Assembly (NCBI RefSeq): GCF_012489685.1
Contig: NC_080042.1
Location: 51,140,066 to 51,204,065 of the forward strand
DNA length: 64,000 nucleotides
Source: Lotus japonicus
Lineage: Eukaryota > Streptophyta > Magnoliopsida > Fabales > Fabaceae
Direction: 5' to 3'
Shown: positions 59,465 to 64,000 of the stretch, in pieces
Position numbering within the stretch: the stretch's first letter is position 1
Layout of the letters: each line of letters starts with the position of its first letter
Notes under the pieces: model-generated
The model's input: only the letters and a program-made list of their open reading frames with translations
The model's database searches: none
Told to the model about the DNA's origin: nothing
Position numbers and translations under genes: made by a program

Positions 59465-59605
59465 CCTGACTTCTTCAAGAAGTCCATAATTATCATGGAG
59501 ATACTTGACAGCCATCATTACAGTAGTTGATACAGTTTCATAACATGAGTATAAGAATGTGATTATTTGATCAATTATCTGCTCATCATTAAAAAAATGA
59601 AGGTT
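59465..59605 (-). pseudogene. CYP85A-like cytochrome P450 exon fragment
   Basis: 47 codons: FFNDEQIIDQIITFLYSCYE, TVSTTVMMAVKYLHDN, then LLEEVR before a GT donor. This is the I-helix region of CYP85A enzymes (brassinosteroid C-6 oxidases), where the family reads YSGYETVSTT. The conserved Gly is Cys here. No heme-binding or other exon was found nearby, so it is an isolated relic. Confidence 0.65.
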
Positions 59606-59639
59606 TTATACTTAAAGAGATACCATTTAGGCAAAGCAA

Positions 59640-60340
59640 CTTTCATGAATACCATCATATCTTCAAGGTAAAGTCATTATCTATGATAACGATCTTCTCG
59701 ACATGACTATGAAGAGAAATCTGTCCGCGCAACTTCTCTCCTCCTACAAGAGCATCAACAATAGCTGCAGTTCCAGAAAGCTAGTACTCAAGACAGGATC
59801 CAAGTTTGTACCATTCTGCAAACATGTAAAGCTGAAGAGTTGGAGGAAAAAATTGTTTAGACACAAATAGAATACACTATAAAGTAACACTGAATTTGTA
59901 TACTAATACTTCAACCAGCACTGTTTCATTAACGATGCATTTATCATCTGCGCGGGGAGTAAGTATACCGTTATTTTACACCCCGGAGAGCAAGAATGGC
60001 CGCAGGTCAGTCAATGCAATTCCTTAGGAAAGGGTCTTTCAGTTCCAAACCATCAAGTATTTCCAAGAAAGGTCTAAGAAGTTATGTGGCCTTAAGAGAA
60101 CCTTGATGCCCCATTTGAAGAAAGGACTTAAAAAGAAAAGGGGGCATATCTAGCTGCAGCAGTGTAAAGAACACCCAAATATCCTCGAATAGATTGGGGA
60201 AGTGCCATTGCAGCTGTAAACAATGGAAGTACAACATCCTGCGATGAAATTACGGTGTATATCAACATTCGAACATTTATATCTCACCTTCCTTGGAACA
60301 GAGAAGCTTGCAAGTGAACTAACAATCTCAGCCAATATGC
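59640..60340 (-). pseudogene. Unidentified gene-derived exons
   Basis: Two stretches look coding-derived on the minus strand. One (60337-60130) begins EIVSSLASFSVPRK, has a possible intron, then continues DVVLPLFTAAMALPQSIRGY and LGVLYTAAARYAP. The other (about 59850-59690) reads LSGTAAIVDALVGGEKLRGQ with a stop upstream. I do not recognise the family. Stops and frame changes suggest a pseudogene, perhaps related to neither neighbour. Confidence 0.35.
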
Positions 60341-61067
60341 ACCAAAGGAATACTCAAATTATTTAAGTCATAGTAAAATATGTACCAACACCACGAAGAA
60401 AATTAAGTCATACATGAAAGTAAAATAAGAGCACCAACAATTGCTTGCGGGAAGGTATACCAGCCAAATAAAAATTTTAAGAAAATGAAAAATACTCTAG
60501 CGCATATTATACCTTTAACATATATTTCATTAGCCCACACATAAATAAGATAAGCTTCTTTTGATGTATGTTGTCTTAGATTCCAGTGATATAAATCTCA
60601 ACTCATGTGCATAGCCACTTTTCATATTTTTCTAAACAAATTAAAGATTAGGTAAGTCATATCTCTTAAATGCGACTTACATAATGTTGAAAACTCTATT
60701 CTATGAATCTCATTCTCATTGATTTGAGAAGTTACTGAATACAAGAGTGAATACAGTTTATATAGTGAACTAGCTTGTCAATCAAGCTAACCAATCTTAA
60801 CAAACTTAACAAATTCAGTTATAACAACTCAGCATGACAGCTATGCAAAACTAAATTTGACAGCTAGCATAACTAACTCTAAAGCTGACTGTATACACAG
60901 TCAGCAGCTACTTAATAGTAGCTTCTACTACACGGTATGTGATGTACTCTAATACATAATTTATAAAAAATACAAATCAAATTCAAAATATAATTGAAAA
61001 CGACTGGATATTCATCATGAAATTTCAAATAACGTGTAACTAAAAAGCATCTCACTTGGTTTTAATC
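60341..61067. other. Intergenic, includes duplicated PPR 3' flank
   Basis: 60965-61067 duplicates the sequence just after the PPR gene (61650-61737). 60684-60960 is CA-rich and could be an old LTR, but its ends are unclear. Confidence 0.4.
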
Positions 61068-61245
61068 TTACAACAAACCTCTAGCAATCATTTCACGAAG
61101 AAGATTTTGTGCCTTATCATTCTCGTTTTTTCCAAAGAGAGCACGGATAATTGTTTCATAAGTTATAGCATCAGCAACACAGCCATTGTCTTCCATTTTT
61201 GGATTACAAGGCTAGTGCTTCATCAGGAACACAGCCATTGTCTTC
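61068..61245 (-). pseudogene. Duplicated 3' end of the PPR gene
   Basis: About 43 codons match the last repeat of the neighbouring PPR protein: KMEDNGCVADAITYETIIRA, NENDKAQNLL and MIARGLL, then TAA. Similarity continues into the 3' flank. The fragment joins directly to a copia gag start at about 61246. Confidence 0.8.
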
Positions 61246-61640
61246 CGAACAGTGGCGGAAAAGTCACCTGAGAAGGCACTGATTGTGTTGGATTGGAAGC
61301 CATGGATATGGGTCAAGAAGCTCTTGATGCCATGTTAGAAAAGTAATGTAGATAGAAAACTAGGGAAAACAACTGAAATGTATCATTCATTTCTTGAATG
61401 GAAAATACAAAGAAGGGATACATTTATAGATTGATTAGCTTCAGCTGAAAGCTACTAGAATAACTACCTATTGAGCTCAACACAACTAAATAACATATGC
61501 TAGCTCATTATAGCAGAAAGCTAAAAGCATACTACCTTAGCAGCATATGCCAACTCATCATAACAATCATAACAGTAAGTATAACTGAAGACTAAACAGA
61601 AACAACTGCAACAACTAATCAACTAATCATACATCTAACA
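61246..61640 (-). mobile_element. Truncated copia element: 5' LTR, primer site, gag start
   Basis: LTR 61333-61640 with termini TGTTAGA and TCTAACA. On the minus strand it is followed by TGGCATCAAGAGC, a Met-tRNA primer-site variant. Then comes an ATG at 61303 opening MASNPTQSVPSQVTFPPLF, the typical start of a copia Gag. The element is cut off after about 19 codons. No target duplication can be checked because one end is lost. Confidence 0.75.
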
Positions 61641-61737
61641 ATTTGTAAAAAATAAGATTCAAATTTAAAATATAATTGAAAAAAACTAGATGTTCATCAT
61701 GAAAATTCAAAATAACAAAGTCTAACTGGAAAGCACC

Positions 61738-63411
61738 TCACTTGACTTCAATCTTAAGCAGACCTCTAGCAATCATCTCATGAAGAAGTTTCTGTGCTTT
61801 ATCATTCTCATTTTTTCTAAAGAGAACCCGAATAATTGTTTCATAAGTTACAGCATCAGAAACACAGCCATTGTCTTCCATTTTTGATTGCAAGGCCAGT
61901 GCTTCATCGGACAAACTCTCTATACAAAGCCCATTGATCATTATATTATATGTCACAACATTTAGCTGATAGCCTTTAATCAAAAGCTCCTGAAAAACCT
62001 CTTGTGCATCCTTTAGTCTTCCACTTTTGCATAGTCCATCAATAATTATATTGTATGTGTACATATCTGGTTGAACGCCCTTGTCTTTAACTCTCTCAAG
62101 TAATGTAATTGCCTTGTCAACATGATGATTCTTGCATAGAGCATCTAATAAAGAATTGTAAGTGATTATATCAGCCTGTTGATCTCTGTCGTGCATTTTA
62201 CCAACAAGCTCCCAAGCACAAGATATTCTCCCTACTTTGCACAGACCATCAATAAGGCAGCTGTAAGTTACTGTATCAGGAATCAGATTTTTGGAATGCA
62301 TTTCCTCAAAGAGATCCAGAGCTTCATGCACCATACTACTCTTACAGCATCCATTAATCATGATACTGTAGCTCCAAATATCAGGAGCGACTCCCCTTTG
62401 GCTCATAGAGTTGAATTCATCTTTAGCCTTGTTCACTTTTTTAACTAGGCAATACCCATCCATGATAGAATTGTAAGTGAAAATACCAGGCTTTACACCT
62501 TCTTTCATCATCACAGCTAACATATTTTTAGCCTCTTTCACCTTTCCTTCCTTACATAACCCATCAACTAGTATATTAAAGGTATAAACATTTGGGTTGA
62601 TGTTTTTCAACACCATTTCATTTAGCAAACCAACTGCTTCTTTCAATTGACCCACAATGCAAAAGCCATAAATTAGAGCATTGTAAGTGACAGCATCAGG
62701 AGAAATTCTCTTGAGTACCATTTCCGAATATAAATCGCAAGCTTCACTTACAAGTTTATCTTTACAGAGGCTATCAATGATGGTGTTGTACATGACCACA
62801 TTAGGCTGAACTAATTTCCCTTCAATCTGTCTCAGCAACCGCAAGGCAGCTCTTGTTTCACCCATTTTACACAACCCATTGATCAAGGTCCCATAACTGA
62901 CTTGGTTCAATTGAATTCCTTGTGCTAGTAGTTTGTCATGAAATTGCAGTGCTCTCTTAACCTGGCCATTAAGACAGAGACCTTTAATGAGGGTATTGAA
63001 GGTGATTGTATTTGGCTTATAACCCCTCTTGAGAATCTTGGCCAAAACAGAAAAGGCAAAAGAGATTTGACCTAGGTGGCAGTAACAGTTGATTAAGATG
63101 TTGAGAGTAAAGATGTCAGGCATGATTCCCCTAAATTCCATTTGGTGAGAAAGGGATATGGCGGTGGAGTAATGCTTCGCCTTCATGAGGGATGTTAGAA
63201 CCTTACCAAATTCGATGATTGATGGAGTATGACGCATTTGGAGCAAGCGGTGGAACAAAGACACAGAATCATCAACATTGTGAGTAGAAGGGGGCAAAGA
63301 AGTATGAGAGTGAAAGGATGAAAAGGAAAGAAGAAAAGTTGGATTTGGAAGACACCTCCTCAAGCTTGAAACTGACATTGCGCACAAATGGATGGTAGTG
63401 CGGTTTGTCAA
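61738..63411 (-). CDS. P-class pentatricopeptide repeat protein, RFL-like
   Basis: Intact single-exon gene of 557 residues, probably a mitochondrial RNA-binding protein acting on organelle transcripts. Residues 1-64 are Ser/Leu/Arg-rich, like a targeting presequence. Fourteen uniform 35-residue repeats follow (65-554), most with the (V/I)TYN.LI.GLCK pattern of restorer-of-fertility-like (RFL) proteins. No E, DYW or SMR domain is present. RFL genes often start MSVSSLRR-like, so Met12 (63378-63376) may be the true start. Repeats 9 and 10 carry Ser/Asp at the code positions, repeats 5, 8, 11 and 13 Asn/Asp. A partial duplicate of its 3' end lies just downstream, as is common in RFL clusters. Confidence 0.93.
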   Translation of the reverse strand: MTNRTTIHLCAMSVSSLRRCLPNPTFLLSFSSFHSHTSLPPSTHNVDDSVSLFHRLLQMRHTPSIIEFGKVLTSLMKAKHYSTAISLSHQMEFRGIMPDIFTLNILINCYCHLGQISFAFSVLAKILKRGYKPNTITFNTLIKGLCLNGQVKRALQFHDKLLAQGIQLNQVSYGTLINGLCKMGETRAALRLLRQIEGKLVQPNVVMYNTIIDSLCKDKLVSEACDLYSEMVLKRISPDAVTYNALIYGFCIVGQLKEAVGLLNEMVLKNINPNVYTFNILVDGLCKEGKVKEAKNMLAVMMKEGVKPGIFTYNSIMDGYCLVKKVNKAKDEFNSMSQRGVAPDIWSYSIMINGCCKSSMVHEALDLFEEMHSKNLIPDTVTYSCLIDGLCKVGRISCAWELVGKMHDRDQQADIITYNSLLDALCKNHHVDKAITLLERVKDKGVQPDMYTYNIIIDGLCKSGRLKDAQEVFQELLIKGYQLNVVTYNIMINGLCIESLSDEALALQSKMEDNGCVSDAVTYETIIRVLFRKNENDKAQKLLHEMIARGLLKIEVK

Positions 63412-64000
63412 TGTCTGCGGCTTTGATTCAGCGTTTTGAGTTGAACTTATTTTGTATATTTTTAAGATGACATACCTAACCTCGCTGTTTAATTACTGAA
63501 TTAAGAAATATCTGTACATTGCAGAGTCTTTGGTGAATTATAAAAAATTACATAAAATATAATATTTTAATTTTATCTTGAAAATATGTTAATAATATTT
63601 ATATCTGATTTTAGTTGATTGAAAAACTGTTATTATTCATTTAGTTTTTTTTTAAAAACCACCCGGTACTTTGTCACTCTTCGGATACCGACTATTCTAG
63701 ATTTGAGATTTTGTCACAATTAAGACTCACCATCCCTCCCTAGGGTGTATTGTGCAAGGATCAAAACTCAAAGCTCTTCATGCATAATCAGCTTGCGTTA
63801 TAAACTGAGTCATCTCTCGTGTGTACTTTAGAGAGCCAAGCAAGTCATCAATATCATTAATAATGATTAGATACTTTCAAAAGTTAATAAAAGACTCAAA
63901 TCAATTTTTGTTCTCACTTACTTTACTCTCTAAAAGGGAGACACTTTAGTGCAGTGAGACCCAAAAGCTTAAGATGCATGAGTAAGATAAGTGTTTTATG
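63412..64000. other. PPR 5' flank, no further gene
   Basis: AT-rich sequence upstream of the PPR gene. Around 63655-63800 there is a GC-richer stretch of unknown origin. No open frame of note, no TIR or LTR end seen. Confidence 0.35.

Noticed and set aside
1..64000. CRISPR array, bacterial operon or phage-like system
   Set aside because: Introns, plant gene families and plant transposons throughout; the regular repeats found are hairpin or minisatellite types without unique spacers.

Overview
This window is plant nuclear DNA, most probably from a papilionoid legume. It has low GC, genes with many introns, and a repeat content dominated by Ogre/Tat and chromovirus-like Ty3/gypsy LTRs, CACTA, MULE, hAT and Tourist-like elements, SINEs and LINE remnants. 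DC1-domain and F-box relics are also present. The species cannot be fixed from the sequence alone.

Three genes look intact, all on the minus strand. The first is a 16-exon kinesin of the KIN-10 type (10819-15898). Its frame stays open across all 16 exons for about 800 residues, and it carries a tandem 23-residue repeat behind the motor. The second is a seven-exon prolyl-4-hydroxylase-like 2-oxoglutarate/Fe(II) oxygenase with a C-terminal ShKT domain (54407-57599, 299 residues). The third is a single-exon P-class, RFL-like PPR protein with 14 repeats (61738-63411). They share no obvious pathway.

Layout: 1-2960 is the 3' end and LTR of an Ogre-like element. 2964-3525 is a truncated F-box relic. 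3.5-10.8 kb is mostly unassigned, with a 301-bp tandem duplication and a LINE tail. 16.2-17.5 kb holds a foldback element and an array of small hairpin repeats. 17.5-34.2 kb is a decayed Tat-lineage gypsy element. Its characteristic antisense ORF is split by a 10.7-kb insertion, itself a stack: a chromovirus-like LTR containing a solo LTR of the same type and a TIR element, and the TIR element in turn contains a CACTA element. 34.6-35.8 kb is a MULE with a 9-bp target duplication. 36.5-39 kb holds copia-like remnants. 39-40.7 kb is a 0.9-kb palindrome built from the 3' exon of a ubiquitin-specific protease. 41.4-47.9 kb is an array of dead DC1-domain genes. 48.6-53 kb holds LTR-like sequence, a SINE, a Tourist-like MITE and a deleted hAT element. 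58-61.7 kb is relics: a MITE, a LINE, a CYP85A-like exon, and a duplicated PPR tail next to a copia LTR.

The least expected pattern is a set of seven tiny A- or T-rich inserts (11-24 bp), each flanked by target duplications of 14-22 bp. At least two of them match the 3' tail of the SINE found in this same window.
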